DNA of 16,136 nt from Leptotrichia hongkongensis (GCF_041538065.1 NZ_JBGORW010000017.1:1-16136), one strand, 5' to 3'; shown: positions 1 to 7,888, counted from the stretch's first letter. A program made the numbers and translations. Notes: generated by a model not told the origin, from the sequence alone.

Positions 1-45
1 TACGTTTACGTGTGGTTTGCTTCTCTCGAATTTAGCTTTTGCCAT
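1..45 (-). CDS. tuf: Elongation factor Tu, N-terminal fragment (runs off the window)
   Basis: Reading leftward from an ATG at 43-45, the 15 visible codons give MAKAKFERSKPHVNV. This is the characteristic start of bacterial EF-Tu, just before the GTP-binding P-loop. EF-Tu is the cytoplasmic GTPase that delivers aminoacyl-tRNA to the ribosome. A strong Shine-Dalgarno sequence (GGAGGA, about 56-61) lies a normal distance upstream, and a near-consensus promoter lies behind it. The rest of the gene is outside the window. Only 15 residues are visible, but the match is distinctive. A second tuf copy elsewhere in the genome cannot be excluded. Confidence 0.9.
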   Translation of the reverse strand, partial: MAKAKFERSKPHVNV

Positions 46-107
46 TTTAATTTTTCCTCCATTTATTTTGATTTTTTGTTTTTTAATAATTTATCTTTAT
101 CATTTTG

Positions 108-136
108 ATTATATCATATTTAAAAAATAATTGCAA
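108..136 (-). promoter_or_regulatory. Leftward promoter of tuf
   Basis: On the minus strand, -35 TTGCAA (131-136) and -10 TATAAT (108-113) are separated by exactly 17 bp. The -10 lies about 60 bp upstream of the tuf start codon. It is back to back with the rightward promoter of the thioredoxin gene. Confidence 0.75.
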
Positions 137-163
137 GCACGTAAAACTAGTCAAAAAATAAAA

Positions 164-192
164 TTGCACAAATTAATTAAAATTGGTATAAT
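164..192 (+). promoter_or_regulatory. Rightward promoter of the thioredoxin-galE group
   Basis: -35 TTGCAC (164-169) and a perfect -10 TATAAT (187-192) are separated by 17 bp. The -10 lies 39 bp upstream of the thioredoxin start codon. No other strong promoter is obvious before the terminator at 4077-4106, so it may drive the whole group. Confidence 0.75.
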
Positions 193-231
193 AACTGAAA
201 ATATAATTTTATTAAAATATGAGGTGAAAAT

Positions 232-549
232 ATGAGTAAAATCATTAATTATGCTGGTGAAGACTTTGATAATGAAATAATTTTACAAACTGGACTTACA
301 CTTGTAGATTTTTATGCTATCTGGTGTGGCCCTTGTCAAATGCTTGAAAAGGTTATTAGCGAAGTGGCTGACAATTCTGAGTGCAAGATTGTCAAAGTTG
401 ATGTTGACGATTATCCTGAATTTGGAACCAAATTTAAAATAAGAGGATTGCCTCTGCTCATGCTCTTTAAAGATGGGGAAATTGTAGAAACTTTAAATGG
501 ATTTCAAACTTTTGATGAGATTATGGAAAAAATTAATTTACATAATTAA
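232..549 (+). CDS. trxA: Thioredoxin
   Basis: A 105-residue single-domain thioredoxin, the usual length for the family. The redox-active motif WCGPC is at residues 31-35 (catalytic Cys32 and Cys35). The conserved cis-proline is Pro74 in the IRGLP segment, and Asp26 in VDFYA is the buried acidic residue typical of true thioredoxins. There is no signal peptide, so it acts in the cytoplasm as a dithiol reductant for partner enzymes and oxidised proteins. GAGGTG just upstream of the ATG is the ribosome binding site. galE starts 73 bp downstream with no terminator between them, so co-transcription is likely. An additional Cys51 lies outside the active site. The gene symbol is by family; no thioredoxin reductase is in the window. 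Confidence 0.92.
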   Translation: MSKIINYAGEDFDNEIILQTGLTLVDFYAIWCGPCQMLEKVISEVADNSECKIVKVDVDDYPEFGTKFKIRGLPLLMLFKDGEIVETLNGFQTFDEIMEKINLHN

Positions 550-622
550 TTAGGTAATTTTAAAATTTAACTAAACATAATATAAAAAATTAAAAATTTT
601 TAGAAAGAAGGTAGATATTTTT

Positions 623-1642
623 ATGAAAACAATTTTAGTGCCAGGAGGAGCTGGATATATTGGTTCTCACACGGTTTTAGATTTAATAAAGAAAGGATTT
701 AATCCGATAATAGTAGATGATTTCAGCAATTCAAGCAAAAAAGTTATTACAATTTTAGAAGAACTTGCTGGAACAAAAATATCTTTTTATGAACTGGATA
801 TAAAAAATAAAGAAGGATTGAGAAAAATCTTTAGTGAAAATAAAATTGATGCTGTAATTAACTTTGCAGGGTTTAAGGCAGTTGGAGAATCTGTGGAAAA
901 ACCACTTATGTACTATGAAAATAATTTATTTGGTATGATTACTTTGCTTGAGGTGATGGAAGAATTTAATGTAAAAAACATTGTATTCAGTTCTTCAGCT
1001 ACGGTTTACGGTATTCCTGAAAAAATGCCTTTAGTTGAAGGTGATCCAATGGGTGCAACAAATCCTTATGGACGAACAAAGCTTATGATTGAAAATATTT
1101 TAGTTGATTTGGCAACTTCTGATGATTCTTGGAATATTATTGCCCTTAGATATTTTAATCCATTAGGAGCTCATGAAAGTGGAAGAATCGGAGAAGATCC
1201 AAACGGTATTCCAAACAACCTTGCCCCTTACATAACTCAAGTTGCAGTAGGAAAATTAGAAAAACTGCATATTTTCGGAAATGATTACGATACACCTGAT
1301 GGAACTTGTATAAGGGACTTTATTCACGTAAATGACTTAGCAGCGGGACATTCAGCCGCTATAAATTATTTGTTTAGTGGAAACATTGGATTTGAAGCAA
1401 TAAATTTAGGAAGTGAAAAAGGTTACAGCGTCCTTGAAATTCTAGAAAACTTTGAAAAAGCTGTCGGAAAAACTATTCCGTATGTAATTGACGGCCGTAG
1501 AGCAGGAGATATTGCCGTTTCCTATGCCGATGCCTCAAAAGCTAAAAAATTATTAAACTGGGAAGCAAAATACACTATCGAAGATATGTGCAGAGATTCT
1601 TGGAATTGGCAGAAAAAAAATCCAAATGGGTTTGAAGATTAA
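623..1642 (+). CDS. galE: UDP-glucose 4-epimerase
   Basis: A 339-residue extended short-chain dehydrogenase that interconverts UDP-glucose and UDP-galactose using tightly bound NAD, serving the Leloir pathway and surface polysaccharide synthesis in the cytoplasm. The N-terminal Rossmann glycine motif GGAGYIGS is at 8-15. The catalytic triad residues Ser124 (in SSSATVYG), Tyr149 and Lys153 (YGRTK) are at the same numbers as in E. coli GalE. Further family hallmarks are RYFNPLGAH near 176-184 and CIRDFIHVNDLA. The residue before GGAGYIGS is Pro7, where Thr is common; this is minor and not expected to inactivate the enzyme. The ribosome binding site is AGAAGG. The gene lies between thioredoxin and the Shedu-like gene, which starts 24 bp after its stop. 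No other gal genes are present here. A closely related UDP-sugar epimerase activity is possible. Confidence 0.93.
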   Translation: MKTILVPGGAGYIGSHTVLDLIKKGFNPIIVDDFSNSSKKVITILEELAGTKISFYELDIKNKEGLRKIFSENKIDAVINFAGFKAVGESVEKPLMYYENNLFGMITLLEVMEEFNVKNIVFSSSATVYGIPEKMPLVEGDPMGATNPYGRTKLMIENILVDLATSDDSWNIIALRYFNPLGAHESGRIGEDPNGIPNNLAPYITQVAVGKLEKLHIFGNDYDTPDGTCIRDFIHVNDLAAGHSAAINYLFSGNIGFEAINLGSEKGYSVLEILENFEKAVGKTIPYVIDGRRAGDIAVSYADASKAKKLLNWEAKYTIEDMCRDSWNWQKKNPNGFED

Positions 1643-1666
1643 AATATCAGAAAGGACTTATAATTT

Positions 1667-2779
1667 ATGAAAAAATTTGATTTTATTTTTGATTTTGGTA
1701 AACCTGAACCCATGAAAAAAGGAGGAGTGTGTTGGATACGAACATACGAAGCAAAAGATAAAAGTTTGATTACTTTTATAACAGATTTAAAAGAAAATGA
1801 TGGAACATCGGTAATAAATGCTATTGAAGTTATCATAAAAAAATTAATTTTAGAACGAGAATTTAAAAATCATACATTTATAGAGCATCGTGAAAAAGAT
1901 GGCACTTTCTCAATTCAAGATGATTTTAGTAAAGTTTTTATTAAAAATGGAATCCCTGTTTGGGAAACACTAGAAACAAAAAAAATTGAAAAACTTATTG
2001 GTACTACTAATTTTACAGATTTAACAAACGATCGTTCATTGATGAATAAAGAAGTGCAAAAAAAAATAACAGAAATAACGGAGCCAAGAAAACTTGCTCC
2101 CTTATACCTAGAAAATGATGATTTTAAAGAAAGAAAATTAAATATTAGAAAAAAAATGAAATCTAAGAAAGAACTGATAGATTTAATTGAAAAAAAAGCA
2201 AAAGAACAAGAATTATTAAATTTTTTGAAACAAGATTTATCATTTTTTGGAGAAATATACGCTTCACTTGAAGATGAATTCATTGTATTTTCTGAGTTTC
2301 CAATTGAAGAAAAAGATTTAAAAACTGAAGAAGTAATAGAAGGTCATGTAGATTTCGTAGTATTTACAGGTAGAAGCCGAATGGAGGTAATATTTATTGA
2401 AGTAAAAGGAGCCAATTTTAATCTATACAATCAAAGTGGATACAAACAACAAAATGCGAATATTACAAAGGCACAAGAACAAATACATCAAAGATTTAAA
2501 GCTGCCGAAAACCAAGATTTTAGAAACAAATGTCATAAACTTAGAGAAAAAGCAGAAAATGGAAGGAACGCCGAATGCAAATATTTAGTCGGTGCTAAAG
2601 GAAAACTTGAAGTAGATCCTGATAAAGAAATTATTATTCGTTCAGTAATTATTGGAGGTAGAACGAGAAATGATCAAGAAGAAAGTTTAAAAAGAGATAG
2701 TTTTGAAAAAGCATCTAATTACCGTATAAAATTAGAATCTTGGCATAGTTGGATAAAAAAATTAAAACGAGGTAATTAG
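1667..2779 (+). CDS. Shedu-like (DUF4263) PD-(D/E)XK nuclease-fold protein, probable anti-phage defence
   Basis: A 370-residue protein. The C-terminal half (about 170-366) reads as a Shedu SduA/DUF4263 domain. It opens with a helical KEQELLNFLKQ segment, then the PD-(D/E)XK core: Asp229 in GHVDFVVF, Glu245 and Lys247 in FIEVKG, and a following helix with Gln272 in ITKAQEQIHQ. It closes with the VIIGGR segment (327-332) and the KLESWHSWIKKL tail that usually ends this domain. Known Shedu proteins are single-gene phage defences with nuclease activity; that function is inferred here. The N-terminal 1-135 or so is lysine-rich and not recognised; Shedu N-termini vary widely and are thought to sense or regulate. 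There is no signal peptide. The ribosome binding site AAAGGA lies 10 bp before the ATG. The gene sits 24 bp after galE and 50 bp before an aminopeptidase in the same direction, so it appears inserted into a housekeeping group. The alternative is a cytoplasmic nuclease of another role. Confidence 0.68.
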   Translation: MKKFDFIFDFGKPEPMKKGGVCWIRTYEAKDKSLITFITDLKENDGTSVINAIEVIIKKLILEREFKNHTFIEHREKDGTFSIQDDFSKVFIKNGIPVWETLETKKIEKLIGTTNFTDLTNDRSLMNKEVQKKITEITEPRKLAPLYLENDDFKERKLNIRKKMKSKKELIDLIEKKAKEQELLNFLKQDLSFFGEIYASLEDEFIVFSEFPIEEKDLKTEEVIEGHVDFVVFTGRSRMEVIFIEVKGANFNLYNQSGYKQQNANITKAQEQIHQRFKAAENQDFRNKCHKLREKAENGRNAECKYLVGAKGKLEVDPDKEIIIRSVIIGGRTRNDQEESLKRDSFEKASNYRIKLESWHSWIKKLKRGN

Positions 2780-2829
2780 CATTTTAAATTTAATAATTTA
2801 TGACTTAATTTGAAAGGAAAGAAATAAAA

Positions 2830-4065
2830 ATGAACAACTTTGAAGAAAAATTAAATAAATATGCAGAAGTAATTGTAAAAATTGGGGCAAATGTACAGAA
2901 AGGGCAGAAAGTCTGGGTAAACTGTACAACTGATGCTTTGCCATTAGTCTATAAGGTTACAGAATTAGCTTATCAAGTGGGAGCAAGTGATGTTCACGTA
3001 AAATTGACAGACGACAAATTATCTAGACTTCATGCTGAATATCAATCGAAAGAAGTCTATTCACACATTCCACAATGGGCAATTGACGAAAGAAATGATT
3101 ATCTTGACAATAATGTCGTATTTATCCATATTTTAAGCAGTTCTCCAAATTTATTTGCTGGAATTGATGCTGAAAAACTGGGAGCATTGACAAAAAATTC
3201 AGGAGAAGCCTATAAACATTACAGAACTTGCATTATGACAGATGTAAATTCTTGGACAATCGCAAGCTATCCTTCGGCAGACTGGGCAAAACTTGTATTC
3301 CCAGATGAAGAAAATACTGACATTGCACAGGAAAAACTGCTTGATGCAATATTAAAGACTGTAAGAGTTGATAAAGATGATCCTGTTAAGGCTTGGGAAG
3401 AACATAGACAAAACTTGACTGAAAAAGCTGAATTTTTAAACAATAAAAACTTTGTAGCACTTCACTATACTTCAAAAGGTACCGATTTGACAGTAGGACT
3501 TCCTAAAAATCACATTTGGGTAGCAGCTGGAAGCAAAAATGCAAAAGGAGATGATTTCTTGCCAAACATGCCTACTGAAGAAGTGTTTACGGCTGGAGAC
3601 AGAGACCGTGTAGATGGATATGTTTCAAATAAAAAGCCGCTTTCTTATCAAGGAAATATAATTGATAACTTTAAATTGACTTTTAAGGATGGAAAAGTTG
3701 TGGATTTTGAAGCGGAGCAAGGATATGAGATTTTGAAGCAGCTGCTTGATACTGATGAAGGTTCAAGAAGGATTGGAGAAGTTGCTCTTGTGCCGAATGA
3801 CTCCCCTATTTCTAACTCCGGGCTTCTTTATTACCAGACATTATTTGATGAAAACGCCTCAAACCATCTAGCATTGGGTGCAGCATACCCAACAACTCTA
3901 AAAGATGGGACAAAAATGACTGAAGAAGAACTTGAAAAAGCTCACATTAATCAGTCTATTTCCCACGTTGACTTTATGATTGGTGATGCGGAAATGGATA
4001 TTGATGGAATTTTGGAAGATGGGACAAGAGTTCCTGTATTTAGAAAAGGAAATTGGGCATTTTAA
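2830..4065 (+). CDS. M29-family aminopeptidase (AmpS/PepS/aminopeptidase T type)
   Basis: A 411-residue cytoplasmic metallopeptidase, the family's usual length, removing N-terminal residues from peptides with a two-metal (zinc or cobalt) centre. The expected M29 metal ligands are all present: Glu250 in PTEEVFTAGDRD, Glu317 in RIGEVALVP, His346 in ASNHLALG, and His379 and Asp381 in SHVDFMIG. Tyr353 in AAYP is the conserved tyrosine. The protein ends with the RVPVFRKGNWAF tail common in this family. There is no signal peptide. The ribosome binding site is AAAGGA, 50 bp after the Shedu-like gene's stop. It is the last gene of the rightward group and is followed directly by a hairpin terminator. 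Its role is probably peptide turnover for amino-acid supply. Exact residue preference cannot be read from sequence. Confidence 0.92.
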   Translation: MNNFEEKLNKYAEVIVKIGANVQKGQKVWVNCTTDALPLVYKVTELAYQVGASDVHVKLTDDKLSRLHAEYQSKEVYSHIPQWAIDERNDYLDNNVVFIHILSSSPNLFAGIDAEKLGALTKNSGEAYKHYRTCIMTDVNSWTIASYPSADWAKLVFPDEENTDIAQEKLLDAILKTVRVDKDDPVKAWEEHRQNLTEKAEFLNNKNFVALHYTSKGTDLTVGLPKNHIWVAAGSKNAKGDDFLPNMPTEEVFTAGDRDRVDGYVSNKKPLSYQGNIIDNFKLTFKDGKVVDFEAEQGYEILKQLLDTDEGSRRIGEVALVPNDSPISNSGLLYYQTLFDENASNHLALGAAYPTTLKDGTKMTEEELEKAHINQSISHVDFMIGDAEMDIDGILEDGTRVPVFRKGNWAF

Positions 4066-4076
4066 AACAAAAAAAT

Positions 4077-4106
4077 CCGTAGATTTAATAATTTCTACGG
4101 TTTTTT
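4077..4106. terminator. Bidirectional hairpin terminator between the aminopeptidase and rel groups
   Basis: CCGTAGA (4077-4083) pairs perfectly with TCTACGG (4094-4100) around a 10-nt AT loop, followed by six T. On the opposite strand the same stem is followed by an A-to-T run (A at 4070-4076), so it can also stop leftward transcription from the rel side. It lies 11 bp after the aminopeptidase stop. Confidence 0.85.
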
Positions 4107-4147
4107 ATTTTATCTGCATAATTAAGAAATAATTTTACTCTAAAAAT

Positions 4148-4282
4148 TTATTTCAAATAATTTAAAATAACTGCAAAAATAACAATTACAAAAAAGAAAA
4201 ATAATATTTTTTTAGTAATTTTTATAAAAATTTTAAATAAAAATATTAGTATAATTATTACGATTATTATTTTTAATTCCAT
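4148..4282 (-). CDS. Possible small hydrophobic membrane protein (44 aa)
   Basis: A leftward open frame from an ATG at 4280-4282 to a TAA at 4148-4150 encodes 44 residues, beginning MELKIIIVIIILIFLF. Two hydrophobic stretches (about 4-20 and 27-40) are separated by a short basic linker (KITKK), which suggests one or two membrane passes. A strong ribosome binding site, GGGGGAG, lies 6 bp before the ATG; such a G-run is conspicuous in this AT-rich DNA. It begins 31 bp after the rel stop, so it could be the second gene of that transcript, and the bidirectional terminator follows about 50 bp later. Caution: AT-rich DNA readily gives frames rich in Ile, Phe and Lys by chance. No family is recognised. 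Confidence 0.45.
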   Translation of the reverse strand: MELKIIIVIIILIFLFKIFIKITKKILFFFFVIVIFAVILNYLK

Positions 4283-4313
4283 TTATAACTCCCCCTTTTT
4301 AGCCTTTCACTTA

Positions 4314-6578
4314 TTATTTTTTGATTATATCTATCACTTCTGACATTGATTTCAAATTATTTGCCAATCTATCAAAATCTTCACGGCTTCTTATTGTTAT
4401 TCTTAAATGTATAAGTATTCTTTTATTCCCATTTTCCTTAAATGTATTTGTATTTACATTTAAAAGATTCATTTTGTATTCGTTTAGAATTCGAATAATG
4501 TCAAGAAGAAGTCCGTTTCTATCCGAAGCTTTTATTGTAAAATTAAATTCATATGTTGTATTGGCAGACATTGCAGATTCATCCCAGTAAACATCAATTT
4601 CTCTTTCAGGCTCCTTTTCCATAAGGGATATGAAATTTTGACAATCTGAGCGGTGTATTGCTATTCCACGTCCTCTTGTTACATAACCTCGTATTTCATC
4701 TCCAGGAAGCGGACTGCAACATTTTGCAAAGCGGTACATCGTATTCTCAGTTCCAGATATTTTGACTCCGCCATTATTTTTCCCTTTTTGTCTATTTGCT
4801 TTTTCTGTTTCTTCCTCAAGAACTTTTTCAAGAGCCTTTTCTTCTTTTTTCTCAAATTTGTTCATAAATCCGTCAAGCGACAAATCTCCGATAGCAAATC
4901 TGTAAAATAATGTTTTAGTATCAGCTACATTAAATTTTTTCATATAAAGGAAAACACGTTCATCTTCAAGCATATCCTTCAGTTTTAGTCCAAGCTGCTC
5001 AAATTCCTTTTCTAGAATTTGTTCCCCTTCCTTTGATTTTTCTTCAAATTCCTTATCCTTAAACCATTTCCGGATTTTCACACGGGAACCGTGATTGTTT
5101 ACCATTTCAATCCAGTCTTTCCCTGGACCTTTATTAACATTTTTTGAAGTCATGACCTCGACTTTATCTCCATTTTTAAGTACCTGATTTAGCTGTGTAA
5201 TTCTTCCGTTTACCTTTGCTCCAATCGTTCTGTATCCAATTTGTGTATGAACTTGGAATGCAAAATCAAGTGCTGTTGAATTTCTAGGCATTTCCATTAC
5301 ATCGTCTTTTGGTGTGAACACAAATATTGTCTGTTTTAAAACATCTCCTGTAACTTCCTGTGCAAATCCCTTCTGTTCCTTCTCATCCGATTTGCTTTGA
5401 ACAGAATCAGTTAATTTTTTTGCATCTGCATAAAATTTTTCATTTTTAGACTTAGATTTTTTTTCTTTATATTTCCAATGTGCAGCAACCCCTTCTTCTG
5501 CTATTTCGTGCATTTCTTGAGTTCTAATCTGAATTTCGACATTTTGGTCATTAGGCCCTTTCACAGTTGTATGGATGGATTGGTAACCATTTGGTTTTGG
5601 CTGGGAAACATAGTCTTTGAAACGCTTAAATACTGGAATGAACAAATCATGAATTATTCCAAGTACATTATAGCACTCATTTTTTTTCTCAACAATAATT
5701 CTTATCGCAATCAAGTCGTTCAAATCCACAAATCTTTTTTCTTTTTCATTCATTTTACGATAAATGCTGTATAAATGCTTTGGACGTCCTGTAACTTCGC
5801 CCTTTATATGATTTTTTTCAAGTTCTGCTTGAATTTTTTCAATAAAATTTGCTGTATATTCTTCACGTTCCTTCCTTTTGGAATTTATAAGTTCCTTAAT
5901 CTCGTAATAATCTTTTGGATATAAAAATCTAAAACTAATATCTTCCAGTTCCCATTTTATCTTTGCCATCCCAATTCTATGTGCGATTGGTGCGTAAATT
6001 TCAATGGTTTCTTTTGACTTTTCCTGCTGCTTTTCAGGCTTCATATATTTTAATGTCCGCATATTATGAAGCCTATCCGCAAGTTTTATGATTACAACCC
6101 GAATGTCTTCCGACATTGCAACTACCATTTTTCGTATATTCTCCAGCTTTTTACTGTCCGTTCTTGGTAAATTCCTAAGTTTTGTAACTCCATCTACAAG
6201 TTTTTTTACATCTTCTCCAAAACTGTACTCAATATCTGCCAGCGTTATAAGCGTATCCTCAACCACATCGTGAAGAAGACCTGCTACAATCGTATCTGTA
6301 TCCATTCTCATATCAGCGAGTATTTCTGCTACTTCCACAGGATGCAAAATGTAATCCTCTCCGCTTTTTCTCTTCTGTCCCACATGTGACTCGTAAGCAA
6401 GAGTAAAAGCCTCTGCCACTTTATCCATATCTACATCCAGATTATTTTCCTTAATCCTGTCTGCCAGCTGATTATACAGCTCATCATAACTTTTATTAAC
6501 AATCTCCGGCATTTTCATATCTTCAATCTCATCATCTGTCATTTTCCAGTCATTTTTTAACACTTTTTTCTCATCCAT
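4314..6578 (-). CDS. rel: Bifunctional (p)ppGpp synthetase/hydrolase (Rel/SpoT family)
   Basis: About 754 residues with the full long-RSH order (numbering from the 6578 start). The N-terminal HD hydrolase domain has HDVVED at 103-108 and is intact. The synthetase domain follows, with GRPKHLYSIYRK, the RFKD motif at 319-322 that marks bifunctional Rel rather than RelA, and Glu348 in EIQIRT. Next are a TGS domain (about 415-475), a conserved-cysteine domain (Cys620, Cys621, His642, Cys646) and a C-terminal ACT domain (about 673-754). It makes and degrades the stringent-response alarmone on the ribosome or in the cytosol. The frame is open to a TTG at 6608 with ATGs at 6590 and 6578. I chose 6578 because GAGAGG lies about 12 bp upstream of it, whereas it abuts the 6590 ATG and nothing good precedes the TTG. 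It stands alone, apart from a possible small gene downstream. Confidence 0.93.
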   Translation of the reverse strand: MDEKKVLKNDWKMTDDEIEDMKMPEIVNKSYDELYNQLADRIKENNLDVDMDKVAEAFTLAYESHVGQKRKSGEDYILHPVEVAEILADMRMDTDTIVAGLLHDVVEDTLITLADIEYSFGEDVKKLVDGVTKLRNLPRTDSKKLENIRKMVVAMSEDIRVVIIKLADRLHNMRTLKYMKPEKQQEKSKETIEIYAPIAHRIGMAKIKWELEDISFRFLYPKDYYEIKELINSKRKEREEYTANFIEKIQAELEKNHIKGEVTGRPKHLYSIYRKMNEKEKRFVDLNDLIAIRIIVEKKNECYNVLGIIHDLFIPVFKRFKDYVSQPKPNGYQSIHTTVKGPNDQNVEIQIRTQEMHEIAEEGVAAHWKYKEKKSKSKNEKFYADAKKLTDSVQSKSDEKEQKGFAQEVTGDVLKQTIFVFTPKDDVMEMPRNSTALDFAFQVHTQIGYRTIGAKVNGRITQLNQVLKNGDKVEVMTSKNVNKGPGKDWIEMVNNHGSRVKIRKWFKDKEFEEKSKEGEQILEKEFEQLGLKLKDMLEDERVFLYMKKFNVADTKTLFYRFAIGDLSLDGFMNKFEKKEEKALEKVLEEETEKANRQKGKNNGGVKISGTENTMYRFAKCCSPLPGDEIRGYVTRGRGIAIHRSDCQNFISLMEKEPEREIDVYWDESAMSANTTYEFNFTIKASDRNGLLLDIIRILNEYKMNLLNVNTNTFKENGNKRILIHLRITIRSREDFDRLANNLKSMSEVIDIIKK

Positions 6579-6778
6579 CTCGCATCCCATCCTCTCAGTA
6601 TCAAACAAAATCCATTTTATCTTATTTTATCCAATCACTTTTTCTTAAAATTATTTTACTATACATTTTAAAAAAAATCTATTATAAAGTGTGAATATTA
6701 TTAATTATTTTTGTTTTGGGATTCTAAATTATTTAAAACAAATTATTTTAAAAAGATTATTCTAAGTTTTATCTAATC

Positions 6779-6794
6779 AAAAAAAAAAAAAAAA
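6779..6794 (+). repeat. Homopolymer run of 16 A upstream of the small-gene island
   Basis: An uninterrupted run of 16 A ends 41 bp before the start codon at 6836. It is the longest homopolymer I noticed in the window. It lies in the 227-bp divergent intergenic region between rel and the 116-residue gene, where I could not find a convincing two-box promoter on either strand. Such runs are prone to slippage and to sequencing error. Confidence 0.85.
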
Positions 6795-6835
6795 TGATAA
6801 CATAAAGAAAAAATTAATTTTCAGGAGGAAAAACA

Positions 6836-7186
6836 ATGACGAAATCAGAAACAATGGAAGCACCTATACCACATGAAAAACTTGACGATTCAATTTATTG
6901 TATTTTTATCTTTGATTTAAGAAGAAATATTTATTGTATCAAAGAATTAAAAGAAATATCAAAAAAAGACAACTTTAATGATGTTATTAGAAGAATTGAG
7001 GAAATAGATGCAAGAAAACAACCAATAACATTTGAATTACTTAGAATTTTTATATCTAATGGCGGAAATATAATACAAAATCTCGGTGAAAAATATTCTC
7101 AATATAAGTACTATTATCTAAAAGACAAGGTAATTGAAAAAATATATGAAAAGGAAAATAAGCATAATGTTACAAATCAAAGATAA
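6836..7186 (+). CDS. Hypothetical cytoplasmic protein (116 aa)
   Basis: I do not recognise this protein. It has a near-perfect ribosome binding site (AGGAGG) about 7 bp before the ATG, so it is very likely translated. There is no signal peptide or membrane segment. It contains an alternating charged and hydrophobic region (about residues 35-60, with KELKEISKK and VIRRIEEIDARK) that should be helical, and a Tyr/Lys-rich C-terminal part (YSQYKYYYLKDKVIEKIYEKE). It is the first of three small rightward genes that share no homology clues with the surrounding housekeeping genes. The next gene starts 69 bp downstream. Function unknown. Confidence 0.7.
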   Translation: MTKSETMEAPIPHEKLDDSIYCIFIFDLRRNIYCIKELKEISKKDNFNDVIRRIEEIDARKQPITFELLRIFISNGGNIIQNLGEKYSQYKYYYLKDKVIEKIYEKENKHNVTNQR

Positions 7187-7255
7187 ACAAATATTTAAAA
7201 ATTTCATTTTCAAAGCAGCATTAATTAAAAATATATATAGAAAGAAGGTGTTAAT

Positions 7256-7618
7256 ATGAAAAAACTTATTTTTGTAAGTCTTCTATTAATTTCAAGCTTT
7301 ATATTTGCATCCGGAAATTTTACAACCAATAATACCTATTGTGTTAAGCCTAACGGATTCAATGATGAATTAGTCTCAGATGATGGCGGGAGGCTAATTG
7401 CCTATGCTCAATGTTATCATAGAGGGCAAGCACTTGGCCCAAGGGTAATATTTTTTGAATATCTTGATCCAGCAACTTATTATGCAGTACAGTATATGGA
7501 AAGCCAGTATCTTTATTTTAAAGACAACAATACCATTTATATTAATGATGAACTGACTAAAGCAGCTGGAATAGGTATAGAATTTTGGCAATATAGCGGC
7601 GACCTTACATTCAAATAA
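7256..7618 (+). CDS. Hypothetical secreted protein (120 aa)
   Basis: Residues 1-18 form a classical signal peptide: MKK, then a hydrophobic core (LIFVSLLLISSFIF), then a small-residue end at about Ala18-Ser19. The mature part of about 100 residues is rich in Tyr, Asn and aromatic residues and has exactly two cysteines (Cys29 and Cys53), which could form one disulfide in the periplasm or outside. The middle region (YFEYLDPATYYAVQYMESQY-like, about 68-85) looks like beta structure. The ribosome binding site is AGAAGG. A lipoprotein gene starts 18 bp after its stop, so the two are almost certainly co-expressed and may act together at the cell envelope. Family not recognised. Confidence 0.75.
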   Translation: MKKLIFVSLLLISSFIFASGNFTTNNTYCVKPNGFNDELVSDDGGRLIAYAQCYHRGQALGPRVIFFEYLDPATYYAVQYMESQYLYFKDNNTIYINDELTKAAGIGIEFWQYSGDLTFK

Positions 7619-7636
7619 AAAAAGGAGTGATAAATT

Positions 7637-7888
7637 ATGAAAAAAATAATAATTATGTTAGGAATTTTAATTGGAGCAGTTTCTTGCACAAGCACTAATG
7701 GAAGAGTATACAAAACAGCAAGCGGAAGTGTTTACAGAACTGTATGTGCAAGCAGATATGACTGCACTGAAGTACAAATTGAAGCACCCGATTTCTCTAA
7801 ATGGTATGAAGGAGAAATGTCAGATGAAGAATATTTAAGAAGACATCCAGAATTTAACTTAACTGATGAAGAATGGGAAGGATTATAA
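7637..7888 (+). CDS. Hypothetical small lipoprotein (83 aa)
   Basis: The N-terminus MKKIIIMLGILIGAVSC reads as a lipoprotein signal peptide with Cys17 as the lipidated residue. The lipobox AVSC is slightly off-consensus at -3. The mature part of about 66 residues has a short internal similarity (VYKTASG at 24-30 and VYRTVCAS at 32-39), two further cysteines (Cys37 and Cys43) that could form a disulfide, and an acidic C-terminal tail (SDEEYLRRHPEF, then TDEEWEGL). It follows the secreted-protein gene by 18 bp with a good AAAGGAG ribosome binding site. It is the last gene before the terminator at 7951-7981. Function unknown; anchored at a membrane facing the periplasm if the signal is used. Confidence 0.75.
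   Translation: MKKIIIMLGILIGAVSCTSTNGRVYKTASGSVYRTVCASRYDCTEVQIEAPDFSKWYEGEMSDEEYLRRHPEFNLTDEEWEGL

Noticed and set aside
6579..6608. Extended rel N-terminus starting from TTG at 6608 or ATG at 6590.
   Set aside because: The GAGAGG Shine-Dalgarno sequence abuts the 6590 ATG and is well spaced only for the ATG at 6578; nothing suitable precedes the TTG.
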